A stretch of DNA of 39,232 nucleotides. Source: Lentisphaerota bacterium (GTDB lineage Bacteria > Verrucomicrobiota > Lentisphaeria > Victivallales > Victivallaceae). The stretch covers positions 1 to 39,232 of the forward strand of contig SUWJ01000021.1 in assembly GCA_015061545.1 (NCBI GenBank). The letters are read 5' to 3'. Below the pieces are notes generated by a model. That model was not told where the DNA came from, did no database searches, and saw only the letters and a program-made list of their open reading frames with translations. A program made the translations under genes and the position numbers. The stretch's first letter is position 1, and every line of letters starts with the position of its first letter. Shown here piece by piece: positions 25,272-35,174 of the stretch.

Positions 25272-28046
25272 TTACTTTTCCTGTTTTTTCAAGAACATAA
25301 CGCAGAAGGCGGTAAGGATCGGAACCGTAACAAGCAGCGCCAGCAGTTCGGGATACAACTCGGCAAATCCCAACGCCTTGTTAAACACCCCGCGGCTGAT
25401 AAGCAGCATATAGGTTGTCGGATAAAGCATACCGATGATCCTGCCCGCCCCTTCCTGCGAAGTAACCGGGTCAAGCATACCGCAAAACTGCACTGCCGGC
25501 AGCATTGTACCCAGCATGGTCATAAAGATCACCGCAATCTGACTGCGCGTAACCGACGACGCCAGCAGCCCCATGGCGGTTGAACACATACAATACAGTA
25601 TAAGCGCCAGCACCAGCACCAATACGCTGCCTTTTACAGGTACATCAAATATTGTAACTGCCATAGCAATAAGCAAGGCTCCGCTGAGCATGGCAAATAC
25701 CACATAGGGCAGCTGTTTACCCAGCATAAACTCGGTTCTGGTCAATGGCGTTACATAGAGATTGATGATCGACCCCATCTCTTTTTCCCGCACCACCGCC
25801 AGCGCCGCCAGTACCGCAGGGATCATCAGCAGCAACAGCGGGATCACAGCAGGAACCATTGCCGGAAGACTCTTTACATCTGGATTGTAGCGGTAGCGGG
25901 TTTCCACGCTTGCCAAAGCTGTACTCTGCAAGCCTTTGCCATTTTCCCGCAACTGCTGCTGCAGCCATTGATTGTGCAAACTGCTCACATAGCCGTTGAC
26001 CGTTTCGGCACGCGACGGCATAGCTCCGTCGATCCAGAATGCGACTTCGGGCGACCTGCCCGCTTCCACATCCTTACCGAAATCCGGCGGCAGCTCGATC
26101 GCCAGCGAAAGTTTTCCGCTGCGCATACGTTTTTCCAGATCGTCGTAATCCCGCAGCGGTTCCTGTTCGATAAAGTAACGGGAACCGGCTATATTCAGCG
26201 CATAATTGCTGCTCAAACCGCTGCCGTCACGATCCAGCACCGCAAAGGAGAGGTCTTCCACATCCATATTGATCCCGAATCCCATTACCAGCATCAGCAG
26301 CAGCGCACCGAAAATTGCCAGCGTGGCCCTGATCGGGTCACGCATAAGTTCAAGATTTTCGCGCCAGCTGCAGCACAGACAACGTTTCAAGCTGAATATT
26401 TTATTCTTACGGGCAATCTTCTGATGCCATTTTTCGGGAACATCATCAACTTTTGCTTCGGGCACGGCTTCCAGTTCCACCTTTTCCCGCGAAGTTGGAT
26501 CGGCATCCTCCAAATAGCCGATAAACGCCGCTTCCAACGTAGGTGCCTGACGTTTTGCCACCAGCGCCTGCGGTGTATCGCACGCCAGCGATTTACCCGC
26601 GTGCATCAGCGAAATACGGTCACAGCGTTCAGCCTCGTTCATAAAGTGAGTGGTGATAAATATGGTAACACCATCGTTTCTTGAGAGTTCAATTATCAAT
26701 TCCCAGAACAAATCCCGCGCCACGGGGTCAACCCCTGAAGTCGGTTCGTCCAGAATCAATATCTGCGGCCGATGGATCACCGCCGCCGCCAGCGACAACC
26801 GCTGCTTGATCCCCAGCGGCAGCGAAGCGGGAGTAACATCGCAGTAACTTTCGAGCTGAAAACGCTGAAGCATCTCTTCCACCCGCGATTCCACCTGCGC
26901 TTCTTCAATACGGTAAAGCCGCGCATAAAGCACCAGATTCTGGCGGATGGTCAATTCGTTGTAAAGCGAAAAGAGCTGCGTCATATACCCCAGTTTCAGA
27001 CGAATATCCATACTCTCCGCTTCGATGGGTTTGCCAAAAAGCTCGGCGCTGCCTTCGCTGGGAGTCATCAACCCGGTCAACATACGCATGGTGGTTGTTT
27101 TTCCGCAGCCGTTGGAGCCGAGAAAGCCGAATATTTCCCCCTTGCGGATCCGGAAACTCACATGATCCACCGCCGTAAAGCTGCCGAATTTTTTAGTCAA
27201 TCCTTCCGCCGCAATCGCGATTTGCTCTTTGCCTTCCTCGGGCAGCGGCGGCACCAGTAGTTTTTTATGGCCGGAACGTTTGGCTTCGGGCAGCAACTGG
27301 ATAAACGCATCATCCAGATTGTCGCAGCGGGTTTTATTGAAGATCTCCTGCGGCGTACCCGTATCCAGAATTCTGCCTTCATCCATAGCGATCAGCCATT
27401 CAAAGCGCTGCGCTTCGTCCATATAGGCAGTTGCTACAATAACGGTCATCTGCGGCTGCATGATCCGCACGCTGTCCACCAGATCCCAGAACTGACGCCG
27501 CGCCAGCGGGTCAACCCCGGTGGTCGGTTCATCCAGCACCAGCAGATCCGGGTCATGGATAAGTGCGCAGCACAACCCCAGTTTCTGCTTCATTCCGCCC
27601 GAAAGTTTCCCGGCAGGACGGTCAAGAAAATTGTAAAGCCCTGTACTCCTGGTCAAATGGTCGATCCGCCGTCTGCGTTCCGCCGCGTCATGCCCGAAAA
27701 GTTTGCCGAAAAACTGCAAATTCTCTTCCACAGTCAAGGTAAAGTAAAGATTTTTACCCAATCCCTGCGGCATATAGGCTATTTTTGGACAGACCCGGTT
27801 GCGGTGTTCCCGACTGCGCATATCGCCGCCCAGCACAGAAATACTGCCTTCCTCCTGCATGGCGCGGGCGCCGGTGATCAGCGACAGCATAGTGGATTTG
27901 CCCACCCCGTCAGGCCCGATCAATCCCACCAGTTTGCGCGGTGCAATCTCCAGCGAAAAGTCATCCAGCGCCAAGGTTTTGCCGTAGCGGAAACTCACAT
28001 GATCGAGCTTGACTACAGGTGCTTGAGCTGCATTGCTGTTACTCAT
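25272..28046 (-). CDS. rbbA: RbbA-like ABC protein: two ATPase domains fused to an ABC-2 permease
   Basis: A 924-aa protein (E. coli RbbA/YhiH about 911). NBD1 at about 12-235 has Walker [10 protein letters not shown] (K50), signature LSGGMKQK and [15 protein letters not shown]2 at about 285-510 has Walker [11 protein letters not shown], a degenerate signature SLPLGIKQR and [12 protein letters not shown] linker is followed by an ABC-2 membrane domain (about 570-924) with [21 protein letters not shown]. RbbA was described as a ribosome-bound ATPase, but its locus yhiI-rbbA-yhhJ encodes an exporter-like complex, and the same gene order is present here. The ATG overlaps the stop of the HlyD-like gene (ATGA). 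Substrate unknown. Energy coupling probably rests on NBD1 plus NBD2. Confidence 0.9.
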   Translation of the reverse strand: MSNSNAAQAPVVKLDHVSFRYGKTLALDDFSLEIAPRKLVGLIGPDGVGKSTMLSLITGARAMQEEGSISVLGGDMRSREHRNRVCPKIAYMPQGLGKNLYFTLTVEENLQFFGKLFGHDAAERRRRIDHLTRSTGLYNFLDRPAGKLSGGMKQKLGLCCALIHDPDLLVLDEPTTGVDPLARRQFWDLVDSVRIMQPQMTVIVATAYMDEAQRFEWLIAMDEGRILDTGTPQEIFNKTRCDNLDDAFIQLLPEAKRSGHKKLLVPPLPEEGKEQIAIAAEGLTKKFGSFTAVDHVSFRIRKGEIFGFLGSNGCGKTTTMRMLTGLMTPSEGSAELFGKPIEAESMDIRLKLGYMTQLFSLYNELTIRQNLVLYARLYRIEEAQVESRVEEMLQRFQLESYCDVTPASLPLGIKQRLSLAAAVIHRPQILILDEPTSGVDPVARDLFWELIIELSRNDGVTIFITTHFMNEAERCDRISLMHAGKSLACDTPQALVAKRQAPTLEAAFIGYLEDADPTSREKVELEAVPEAKVDDVPEKWHQKIARKNKIFSLKRCLCCSWRENLELMRDPIRATLAIFGALLLMLVMGFGINMDVEDLSFAVLDRDGSGLSSNYALNIAGSRYFIEQEPLRDYDDLEKRMRSGKLSLAIELPPDFGKDVEAGRSPEVAFWIDGAMPSRAETVNGYVSSLHNQWLQQQLRENGKGLQSTALASVETRYRYNPDVKSLPAMVPAVIPLLLLMIPAVLAALAVVREKEMGSIINLYVTPLTRTEFMLGKQLPYVVFAMLSGALLIAMAVTIFDVPVKGSVLVLVLALILYCMCSTAMGLLASSVTRSQIAVIFMTMLGTMLPAVQFCGMLDPVTSQEGAGRIIGMLYPTTYMLLISRGVFNKALGFAELYPELLALLVTVPILTAFCVMFLKKQEK

Positions 28047-29080
28047 TTGACGTTTTGCTCTCTTTCGCTTTTAAGCATCAGAAATTCGGGCCATTGAGCG
28101 TTGGGATCCAGCTGTACCCATGCTTCGCCGGGCAGACCGGTCTTGATGTAGTCCACATATTTTTCCAGCAGTTCAGGCGCGATTTTAGCCTTGATGCGGA
28201 ACATGAGCTTCTGGCGTTCTTCCTTGGTTTCGACGGTTTTGGGCGTAAACTGCGCCACGCTGGAAACATAGGAGATCGTTGCGGGGATCGCCACTTCGGG
28301 TAATGCATCCAGCACGATCCGCGCCGCCGCGCCGATCTTGACCTTACCCGCCAGAGTTTCGGGCAGGAAGAAGGTCATATATACATCGTGCATATCTACC
28401 AGATTTATCACCCCGGCCCCGCTCTGAAGCACTTCGCCGGGTTCTGCCACCCGATACTGCACCCGTCCGCGGCAGGGCGAATTCAACAGCGAGTCATCAA
28501 TATCGGCCTGCACTCTGGCGATCTTGGCATCAGCCACTTTGATATTGGCTTTAGCGGCTTCGATTTCAGCTTCCGATTGCTTGACCCCTGCTGCGGCAGC
28601 GGCAAGTTCGGCCTGACTGGTCAGGTAATTGGTTTCGGCATTTTCGTATTCCTGAGTTGAAATGGTATTTTGCTTTTTCAATTCGGCATGACGCTTGAAA
28701 CGTTTTTCAGCTCCCGCAAAACTGCTCTGCTTCTGCTTGAGCGTTGCCTGAGCAGCAGTAAGTTCGCTTTCCTTAACGCCCAGCTGGGCTTCACATTCCA
28801 GCTTCTGCGCCTTGGCTTGAGCCAGTTCCGCTTCCAGAACGTTCAGCTGCATCAAAGCAAGTTTATCGCCTTTTCTGACCAGCGCGCCTTCTTCCACATA
28901 AACTTTTTCCAGACGGCCAGCCAATTTGGCTGCCACCGAAATTTCCGTAGCCTCCAGACGCCCGTTGCCGCTGGCAAAACCTTTGCGGTTATACTTGGCA
29001 TTTTCCATATAACTTTTTACTGCATAAAAGCCCAATGCCCCGACACAAAGGATCAGCATGACGATGATGATTTTTTTCAT
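28043..29080 (-). CDS. HlyD/YhiI-like membrane fusion protein
   Basis: A 345-aa periplasmic adaptor. One N-terminal membrane anchor (about 3-22) is followed by a lipoyl half-motif ([21 protein letters not shown]). A long alpha-helical hairpin at about 80-180 is rich in Ala, Gln, Glu and Lys. The second lipoyl half and beta-barrel domain ([18 protein letters not shown] and later) come last. Such proteins link an inner-membrane ABC pump to an outer-membrane channel. No TolC-like gene is in the window. The start ATG at 29080 has AAGGAGAG 4 bases upstream; a TTG five codons further out is unlikely. First gene of the yhiI-rbbA-yhhJ-like operon. Confidence 0.92.
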   Translation of the reverse strand: MKKIIIVMLILCVGALGFYAVKSYMENAKYNRKGFASGNGRLEATEISVAAKLAGRLEKVYVEEGALVRKGDKLALMQLNVLEAELAQAKAQKLECEAQLGVKESELTAAQATLKQKQSSFAGAEKRFKRHAELKKQNTISTQEYENAETNYLTSQAELAAAAAGVKQSEAEIEAAKANIKVADAKIARVQADIDDSLLNSPCRGRVQYRVAEPGEVLQSGAGVINLVDMHDVYMTFFLPETLAGKVKIGAAARIVLDALPEVAIPATISYVSSVAQFTPKTVETKEERQKLMFRIKAKIAPELLEKYVDYIKTGLPGEAWVQLDPNAQWPEFLMLKSEREQNVK

Positions 29081-29140
29081 TTCTCTCCTTATCAATTTTT
29101 TAAACTTATTTTTACTCGATCAGTTTCAATATTTTGAGGT

Positions 29141-29168
29141 AATATAACATTGCATTGTTGCAATGCAA
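29141..29168 (-). promoter_or_regulatory. Predicted promoter of the ABC export operon
   Basis: On the minus strand TTGCAT (29168-29163), 16 bases, TATATT (29146-29141). Predicted start near 29134, leader about 54 bases. Confidence 0.6.
29150..29168. promoter_or_regulatory. Perfect 19-bp palindrome over the ABC operon promoter
   Basis: TTGCATTG and CAATGCAA flank a TTG centre with no mismatch. The site covers the -35 and most of the spacer of the ABC operon promoter, so a bound dimer would repress. In E. coli related pumps (ybhGFSR) are controlled by a TetR-type protein. No TetR gene is present here. Confidence 0.6.
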
Positions 29169-29207
29169 AGCGGTAAAAATATTTTTTAACGATTTTTTCC
29201 TATAAAT

Positions 29208-29235
29208 TTGCAATTGCTCCCAAATGCGTTATATT
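29208..29235 (+). promoter_or_regulatory. Predicted promoter of the GntR-LacI regulator and GH operon
   Basis: TTGCAA (29208-29213), 16 bases, TATATT (29230-29235). Predicted start near 29242, about 13 bases before the 29255-29270 palindrome. Confidence 0.6.
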
Positions 29236-29254
29236 AAGCGGATTTTACAAACCA

Positions 29255-29270
29255 ACCTTATTAATAAGGT
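29255..29270. promoter_or_regulatory. Perfect 16-bp palindrome, candidate autoregulatory operator
   Basis: ACCTTATT and AATAAGGT are exact reverse complements without spacer. It sits in the leader between the predicted start point and the regulator ATG, the usual place for an operator bound by the regulator it precedes. Confidence 0.6.
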
Positions 29271-29287
29271 AAAAAACAAGGCTTGCA

Positions 29288-30334
29288 ATGGCTCGGTATC
29301 CTGAAATTTTTGCGGTGCTCAAAGAGCGTATAGAAAGTAATTTTTATACTGAACGACTGCCATCCCTGACCGCTCTGGCAAGAGAGTTTCAGGTCAATAT
29401 CAATACCATTCAGCGGGCGGTCGGCGAGCTGAAACGATTCAATCTGGTCTACAGCATCAACGGATCAGGCATTTTTATCAGCAGCAAAACCTCCACCCCG
29501 TACCGCAAGATCGTAACGCTCTATATGCAAAACTTTGTCAAGTGCAACAATCCGGTGCTGTATGAATTTATCGACAATCTGCAGCAGGAACTGGCGCGCT
29601 TCGACATCGGCATAGCTATTTCCATGCACGATGCGCTGCCTGATGCCGCCACCTGTCAGGCGGTATTGATCTTCACCCGCGACATTCAGGGCGAGAAGCT
29701 CTCGGAGCTGAAAAATCATATCATGCCCGATAAAATATACTACTTTGATTGCTTTGCGCCCAATATTCAGATGATCGGAGTTGATAATGCCTTCGCAGGC
29801 AAAGAAGCAATAGAGTATCTCTATGGACGCGGCCACCGCAAGATCGGCGTTATTGCCTACAGCCAAGTGCCGGAAATATCTTTTTACGAACGTGTGCGGG
29901 GAGTCAAAGCAGCAGCGGTCGGCAAAAAAGATCTTAAATTGCAGATATTTGATTTGGGCGATAACCAGAGCACTGCCGACGAAACCGTGCAGCAGAAGTG
30001 TTTTGAACAAATTCTTAACAGCGATGCAGCTTTTGATGCGGTTTTCTGTCTGACCGATCGGCTGGCGGTTCAGTTTATGGTCTACTGTCAGGAGCGTGGC
30101 GTAAAAGTTCCGGATGATATTTCCATAATAGGTTACGACAACAATACCTTTACTAAACTCTTTTCCCCCGGACTGACCACCTTTGAAGAGCCGTACAAAG
30201 AATTGGCAGCTATTACCGCCCGACGGCTTGTCCGACCGCTGCGCTCCATAGGTGAACCTATGCAAATATTGTGCAAACCCATCTTGATCGAACGTAACAG
30301 CGTTAAAGATAAAAATACCCAACAAGGAGATTAG
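29288..30334 (+). CDS. GntR-type HTH / LacI-type sensor hybrid regulator
   Basis: A 348-aa transcription factor. Residues 1-68 are a GntR winged helix: RYPEIFAVLKERIES, then PSLTALAREFQVNINTIQRAVGELKRFNLV and a GSGIFI wing. Residues about 75-340 are a LacI/periplasmic-binding-protein sensor domain with GRGHRKIGVIAYS, FCLTDRLAVQFM and VPDDISIIGYDNN. This AraR-like combination senses a sugar or glycan breakdown product. The next gene, a giant secreted glycosidase, starts 3 bases after its stop with the ribosome-binding site AAGGAGA inside the regulator's last codons, so enzyme synthesis is coupled to regulator translation. It probably represses its own operon via the palindrome at 29255 until inducer binds. 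This is inferred. Confidence 0.92.
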   Translation: MARYPEIFAVLKERIESNFYTERLPSLTALAREFQVNINTIQRAVGELKRFNLVYSINGSGIFISSKTSTPYRKIVTLYMQNFVKCNNPVLYEFIDNLQQELARFDIGIAISMHDALPDAATCQAVLIFTRDIQGEKLSELKNHIMPDKIYYFDCFAPNIQMIGVDNAFAGKEAIEYLYGRGHRKIGVIAYSQVPEISFYERVRGVKAAAVGKKDLKLQIFDLGDNQSTADETVQQKCFEQILNSDAAFDAVFCLTDRLAVQFMVYCQERGVKVPDDISIIGYDNNTFTKLFSPGLTTFEEPYKELAAITARRLVRPLRSIGEPMQILCKPILIERNSVKDKNTQQGD

Positions 30335-30337
30335 GCT

Positions 30338-33300
30338 ATGAAAAAAACTCTTGTGTTTACCATGCCGATTCTGGCGGCGGCGGTGCTCAACGCTGCACCG
30401 TTACCGGAAACCACTCCCTTTTCAGGAAATCATACCCGCAGCAACGGAGTGTGGAGCGTTACCGACACAAGTAAAGCCGGCGGCAACTATATTGTCAGCA
30501 AAAAGTTTGCCGCCCGACCGCAGGATCAGGTGATTTTTTTCGGCGAAGCCAAGTCCGAAAAAGTCACCACCCGCACCGAAGCAATGATCTTTGCGCTGGA
30601 TAAAAACGGCAACCGGCTCACCAGTTTCGGCTCCAATTCCATTACCGGCACCAGGGATTGGACTCAGCTCAAACTTATTCTGGCGCCCGGCAAACTTCCT
30701 GCCGGCACCACCGATATCCAGCTGGTGCTCCAACCCGCCGCGGGGCCTGCTGAAGGAACAGGTAAAGCCGATTTCCGCAATCTTGATCTTTACATCGGCA
30801 AGCCGCAAATACCTGATTTGGCGAAATACGAAAACTGGATCGGCGCCAAGCACGAGAAAATCGATGGTGCCATCAGGATTCAGGATACCTCCACGCAAGG
30901 CGGAGTCTACATCATCAGCCCCACCTACCCGGTTACAGCCAATCAGCAGATAAATCTGACTGCCGAAGGCAAGTGCGATCAAGTCACTACCCGCAGCGAA
31001 ATTATAATAATGGCTGTAGATAAAGCACAAAAGCGCTTGAAGAGTTTTTCCACCAACAGCATCGCAGGTCAGCAGGACTGGACACCGCTTAAAGTTACCA
31101 TTCCCGCAGGAGCCTTGCCTGAAAATACTGCGGGGTACTACATTATACTGCAGCCCGCCGCAGGGCCCGCTGAAGGAGTCGGCGAAGCCAGTTTCCGCAA
31201 TATAAAAGTGGATGTCAGCACGCCGCCTGCGGTCGATCCCATGCAGAAACAAGCCTGGGCGGGCATGAGATACGAAATTGTTGACGGCGCCATGAAACTG
31301 GTCGATCCCAGTACCACCGGTGCCAGCTATGTAACAAGCAAATCCATAAAGGTCGATGCAAAAAAACCGTGGCAGCTTACCGCCGATGTCAAGTGCGAAA
31401 ATGTCACCAGCCGCACTCAGATATACGTCTTTGTTTTTGACCGGAACAACAAGCGTGTTGATATTCTTTCCAGCAACACCATCAGCGGCAATTCCGATTG
31501 GGAGCGCCTTTCGCTGGAAGTCGATAAATTCCACGTTGACGCCGACCATGTGCAAATTGCCATGCAGCCGGCGGCAGGACCTGCGGAAGGCACGGGCACG
31601 GCTTACTTCAAAAATCTTAAATTTGCGCATACGGAACCCCTGCCGACCATGCCGGGAAGAGAACACATCCAGCAGACGATCATAAAGTTGAATAAGGTAA
31701 AACTCTATGACCGTAAACTTAAATCAACCCCGTTTGCAGCCCCCTTGCCGCAATGCCGCGTGGAAATCATGCAAGCTGAACCGCAGAAAAATGATTATCT
31801 GCAGCTGGTGACCGGCGATGACATCACCAAAATCAATCTGGCGGTCTGGGAAGAAGATCAGGATAAATATACCCCCTGCCAGCCGGTTGAATTCAAAAAG
31901 ATTTCACGCGGGTATCTTATTGATGTAAAAAATCTTAAAGCATGGCGCAAACTGGCGCTGGAATTTCCCGGCCGGGAGCTTGTACAGCTGGACAGTATCC
32001 GCCTTTATCAGCCTGAATATCCGCAGGAAAACTGGCAGGCATTCTGGATATGGTTTACCAGAGAACGCATTGAAAATATCCAATGTTATCTGCGCGGAGA
32101 GTTTGAGCTTACTGAACTGCCAACCAGCGCCATGATGCAGGGCGCTGTGGACGACGGCGGCGTGGTCTATTTGAACGGCAAGCGGGTAGTCGGCATTTTC
32201 GGCCGCTCCGCTCCGCCCAACGAAGATGTTATCAAACACCTTAAAATCGGCAAAAATGTTATTTCCGCCCAAGTCAATCAGGCGCGTTACGCAGCAGGTC
32301 TGATCGTGGAAATGGATATGCTTTTCCCGGACGGCAAAAACCGCAAGATCATCACCGACCGCACCTGGCGCTGTACTACTCAGAAACCTGAAAAAAATTG
32401 GCAGCAGGTCGATTTTGATGATTCCGCGTGGGATCGCTGCATTGAAATCGCCCGTCCGCCCGAAATCTGGGGTCATGTACCCTACCGGATGAATTCACCT
32501 AAAACGGCTGTTACAGTCGTTAAACATAATCTGCCCACGGAACTTGAAGCGGGCAATTCCTATTTGTGCAATATTGATCTTGAGCTGAAAAACAACAATA
32601 AGCCCGATACTCCGATAAAGATGCAGCTGCGCCGTAACGGTGTAAGTTTTACGGAGTACGATCTGGGAGTATTTCCTGCCGATGCCGAAAATTACAGCGC
32701 CAGTTTCGAGATCAAACTCTCCGACTTCATCCAGCCCGGGGAATACGAGCTTTTCTTTATTATGACCGGCTGCCGCCCCATGGAAAATAATCAGGATGTC
32801 ACCAGCCGCAAGCTCACTATCCGCAATCACCGCAAGGCGGTTCCGCCCGAGGTGAAGATCAGCCGGGTCAACGGGAATCCGGTTATGACGATCAACGGTC
32901 AGCCGCGTTTTCCCGTATTTTCGGCAATTCCTGCATTTGCCATGCAGAAAATAGCGGTTCACTCGCGGATCTTCCGCCATGCTGGAATAGAGCTTTATCA
33001 GCTTTACCACAATCCGTATATGCGGGAAGACGGTTCCTGCAACTTTGCCCAGCTGGATGCACTGGCAGAAAATACTCTTGCCAACAATCCGGAAGCCATG
33101 TTCGTGGTAAAGGTGGGTATGCGCGACGGTACACCTGCCTGGATGCGCGAAAAACACCCGGAAGATATGGTCAAATTCAGCAACGGCAAAACCGGTGGTC
33201 ATATGTCAATTGCCAGCGAAGTACGCCGGAAATATTTTACCAGATATCTGCAGGAAATGATCAAACACGTTCAAGCCTCTCCCTACGCCGACCGCGTGAT

Positions 33301-34960
33301 CGCTTATCAGGCCAATGAAGGCGAAGAAGGTCAATGGATGCACTACTGGTCGGGGGACGATCCCGCCCAACCCGGCACTCTGACCGACTACAGCGCACCT
33401 ATGGAACGGTATTTCCGCAGCTACCTACGCAAAAAATACGGGACAAATCAGGCGCTGCAGCAGGCGTGGAACAATAGTGATGTAACGCTGGATACTGCAC
33501 CGATACCCGATTACAAGATGCGCACCGCAGGCGCCGGAGCGCTGCGGGATCCCGCCAGACACCAGATGGCGATCGACTACGGTTTTGCCCTTGCCGACTG
33601 CATTACTGACGGCATAAACTATTACGGCAGGATCATTAAAGAAGCTACCGGCAACCGCGCGCTGTACGGTGCTATGTATGGGCATTTGATCGACCTGGGC
33701 AGCCAATTTCTGGGCGAACAGGTGGGCTACACTTGCCAGCGTTCTGTAATTGATTCACCCTATGTGGACTACTTCCTCGGGCCGATCAACTACGCACAAT
33801 GGGCGCGGGATTACGGCGGGACCGGTTCTTACGATATGCCCAGCCCGCAGACCCTTGCCGTGCGCGGCAAACTCTGGATCAACGAAAACGATTTGCGTAC
33901 TCACACCGAACACACCGTCGGATACGCTTACACTACTCAAACCGCCTTTGCCTCCAATCAGGTCATGGCAAGAGAGTTTCTTAAAGCGATCTGCTCCCGG
34001 GCCGGATTCTATCTCTTTGCGCTGGGCAGCCATATGAACTGGTTTGACGATCCTGAAATGTCGCAGGCGATCAGCGAACTTGCCGGGATTGCCGATCAGG
34101 CGGTGGAAAAAGACAACTCAAGTACCGCCGATGTAGCGGTGTTTATTTCCGACGAAAGCGTATCTGTACTCCGTCAGCTCCCGAGTTCCAGAAGCAACGT
34201 TGACGATTTGCTTATGGGCTATGCACTGAATCAGCGCCACGCCATCAGCCGACTGGGTACTCCTTTCGATGAGTATCTGCAGTTTGATATTGCCCGCAAG
34301 GATCTGAAAAAATATAAACTCTATATTTTCCTCAATCCCTACCGTTTGCACGACGATGAATTTGAAGCGATCCGGAAAATCGCGCAGGACAAGAGTTCAA
34401 CAATACTCTTTATCTATGCTCCCGGCATCGTGGGCAGCGATACGATCAATCTCGATAAAGCCAACAAGCTGACCGGCATGGATTTTCAGCTTTCTGAACA
34501 GCGCCGCGAAGCCAGAGTCAAAACCGTTAAGGCTCTTGGCAAAACGCCTCAAAATACATGGCTGGGCAATTCCGGGCAGTATTTTTCGCCGATACCAATA
34601 CCGCAGCAGTTTGATGAATTGCTGGCAACTTATGCCGACGGAACTCCTGCAATCGTGCGCAAAGGGAATATCTACTTCTCGGCACTGGCAAATCTGCCGT
34701 CTGCGCTGCTCAGGGAAATCGCGGATCGCTCAAAGGTGGAAATCCTTTCGCGCAACGATATTGCCGCTTTTGCCAACGCCAGTTACGCCGGGTTCCACAG
34801 CAATAAAACCACCGGCAATTTTGTATTCAAAGCGCCGCAGGGCAAGCTGATGCGGCAACTTTGGCCGCAAACCGACAACGCCCAATGGCTGCATGAATAC
34901 AAATGGCAGAATAAATTCCCTGAAACCAGAATTTTTGAATTGAAAAATTCTGATTACTGA
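30338..34960 (+). CDS. Giant secreted multidomain GH42-like (clan GH-A) glycosidase
   Basis: A 1540-aa exported protein with signal peptide cleaved about residue 20 (NAAP). Three tandem beta modules follow at about 27-160, 163-298 and 304-432. Each ends in the near-identical QPAAGPAEGxGxAxF(R/K)N and probably binds carbohydrate. About 570-720 is a galactose-binding-like domain with WIWF and WQQVDFDDSAWD, as in GH2 or rhamnosidase N-termini. About 725-840 is Ig-like. About 850-1240 is a (beta/alpha)8 domain: acid/base candidate E994 in QANEGEEG and nucleophile candidate E1183 in WINENDLRT, 189 residues apart as in GH42-type enzymes. About 1250-1400 is a Rossmann-like trimerisation domain (VAVFISDES). 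It should act outside the cytoplasm on a beta-galactoside-like glycan. Substrate unproven. Exact GH family uncertain. Confidence 0.78.
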   Translation: MKKTLVFTMPILAAAVLNAAPLPETTPFSGNHTRSNGVWSVTDTSKAGGNYIVSKKFAARPQDQVIFFGEAKSEKVTTRTEAMIFALDKNGNRLTSFGSNSITGTRDWTQLKLILAPGKLPAGTTDIQLVLQPAAGPAEGTGKADFRNLDLYIGKPQIPDLAKYENWIGAKHEKIDGAIRIQDTSTQGGVYIISPTYPVTANQQINLTAEGKCDQVTTRSEIIIMAVDKAQKRLKSFSTNSIAGQQDWTPLKVTIPAGALPENTAGYYIILQPAAGPAEGVGEASFRNIKVDVSTPPAVDPMQKQAWAGMRYEIVDGAMKLVDPSTTGASYVTSKSIKVDAKKPWQLTADVKCENVTSRTQIYVFVFDRNNKRVDILSSNTISGNSDWERLSLEVDKFHVDADHVQIAMQPAAGPAEGTGTAYFKNLKFAHTEPLPTMPGREHIQQTIIKLNKVKLYDRKLKSTPFAAPLPQCRVEIMQAEPQKNDYLQLVTGDDITKINLAVWEEDQDKYTPCQPVEFKKISRGYLIDVKNLKAWRKLALEFPGRELVQLDSIRLYQPEYPQENWQAFWIWFTRERIENIQCYLRGEFELTELPTSAMMQGAVDDGGVVYLNGKRVVGIFGRSAPPNEDVIKHLKIGKNVISAQVNQARYAAGLIVEMDMLFPDGKNRKIITDRTWRCTTQKPEKNWQQVDFDDSAWDRCIEIARPPEIWGHVPYRMNSPKTAVTVVKHNLPTELEAGNSYLCNIDLELKNNNKPDTPIKMQLRRNGVSFTEYDLGVFPADAENYSASFEIKLSDFIQPGEYELFFIMTGCRPMENNQDVTSRKLTIRNHRKAVPPEVKISRVNGNPVMTINGQPRFPVFSAIPAFAMQKIAVHSRIFRHAGIELYQLYHNPYMREDGSCNFAQLDALAENTLANNPEAMFVVKVGMRDGTPAWMREKHPEDMVKFSNGKTGGHMSIASEVRRKYFTRYLQEMIKHVQASPYADRVIAYQANEGEEGQWMHYWSGDDPAQPGTLTDYSAPMERYFRSYLRKKYGTNQALQQAWNNSDVTLDTAPIPDYKMRTAGAGALRDPARHQMAIDYGFALADCITDGINYYGRIIKEATGNRALYGAMYGHLIDLGSQFLGEQVGYTCQRSVIDSPYVDYFLGPINYAQWARDYGGTGSYDMPSPQTLAVRGKLWINENDLRTHTEHTVGYAYTTQTAFASNQVMAREFLKAICSRAGFYLFALGSHMNWFDDPEMSQAISELAGIADQAVEKDNSSTADVAVFISDESVSVLRQLPSSRSNVDDLLMGYALNQRHAISRLGTPFDEYLQFDIARKDLKKYKLYIFLNPYRLHDDEFEAIRKIAQDKSSTILFIYAPGIVGSDTINLDKANKLTGMDFQLSEQRREARVKTVKALGKTPQNTWLGNSGQYFSPIPIPQQFDELLATYADGTPAIVRKGNIYFSALANLPSALLREIADRSKVEILSRNDIAAFANASYAGFHSNKTTGNFVFKAPQGKLMRQLWPQTDNAQWLHEYKWQNKFPETRIFELKNSDY

Positions 34961-34977
34961 CAACCTTTATTCCCCGG

Positions 34978-35017
34978 ATCCCGCCTTGCCGAGATTTTTC
35001 TCAGGGCGGGATTTTTT
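34978..35017 (+). terminator. Terminator after the giant glycosidase
   Basis: ATCCCGCC (34978-34985) pairs with GGCGGGAT (35005-35012), with an inner GAG/CTC pair, followed by six T. It closes the regulator-glycosidase transcript. Confidence 0.85.
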
Positions 35018-35081
35018 GCATCCGCAACAATAATATCCAAGATATATTCAACTTAAATTAAATCTATCAGCAATCGGCTCC

Positions 35082-35109
35082 TTGAAAAAATAAAAATTCT
35101 GACTATATT
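35082..35109 (+). promoter_or_regulatory. Predicted promoter of the GDPD/CBM9 gene pair
   Basis: TTGAAA (35082-35087), 16 bases, TATATT (35104-35109). These are the same two hexamers and spacing as the GH36-like promoter at 11220. The leader is about 60 bases. Confidence 0.6.
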
Positions 35110-35174
35110 AGACTTGTAAAATAAAAAAAAGTCATTTTCAAGACTTGATTTTCATCATCGAAGGGAGTAAAACA

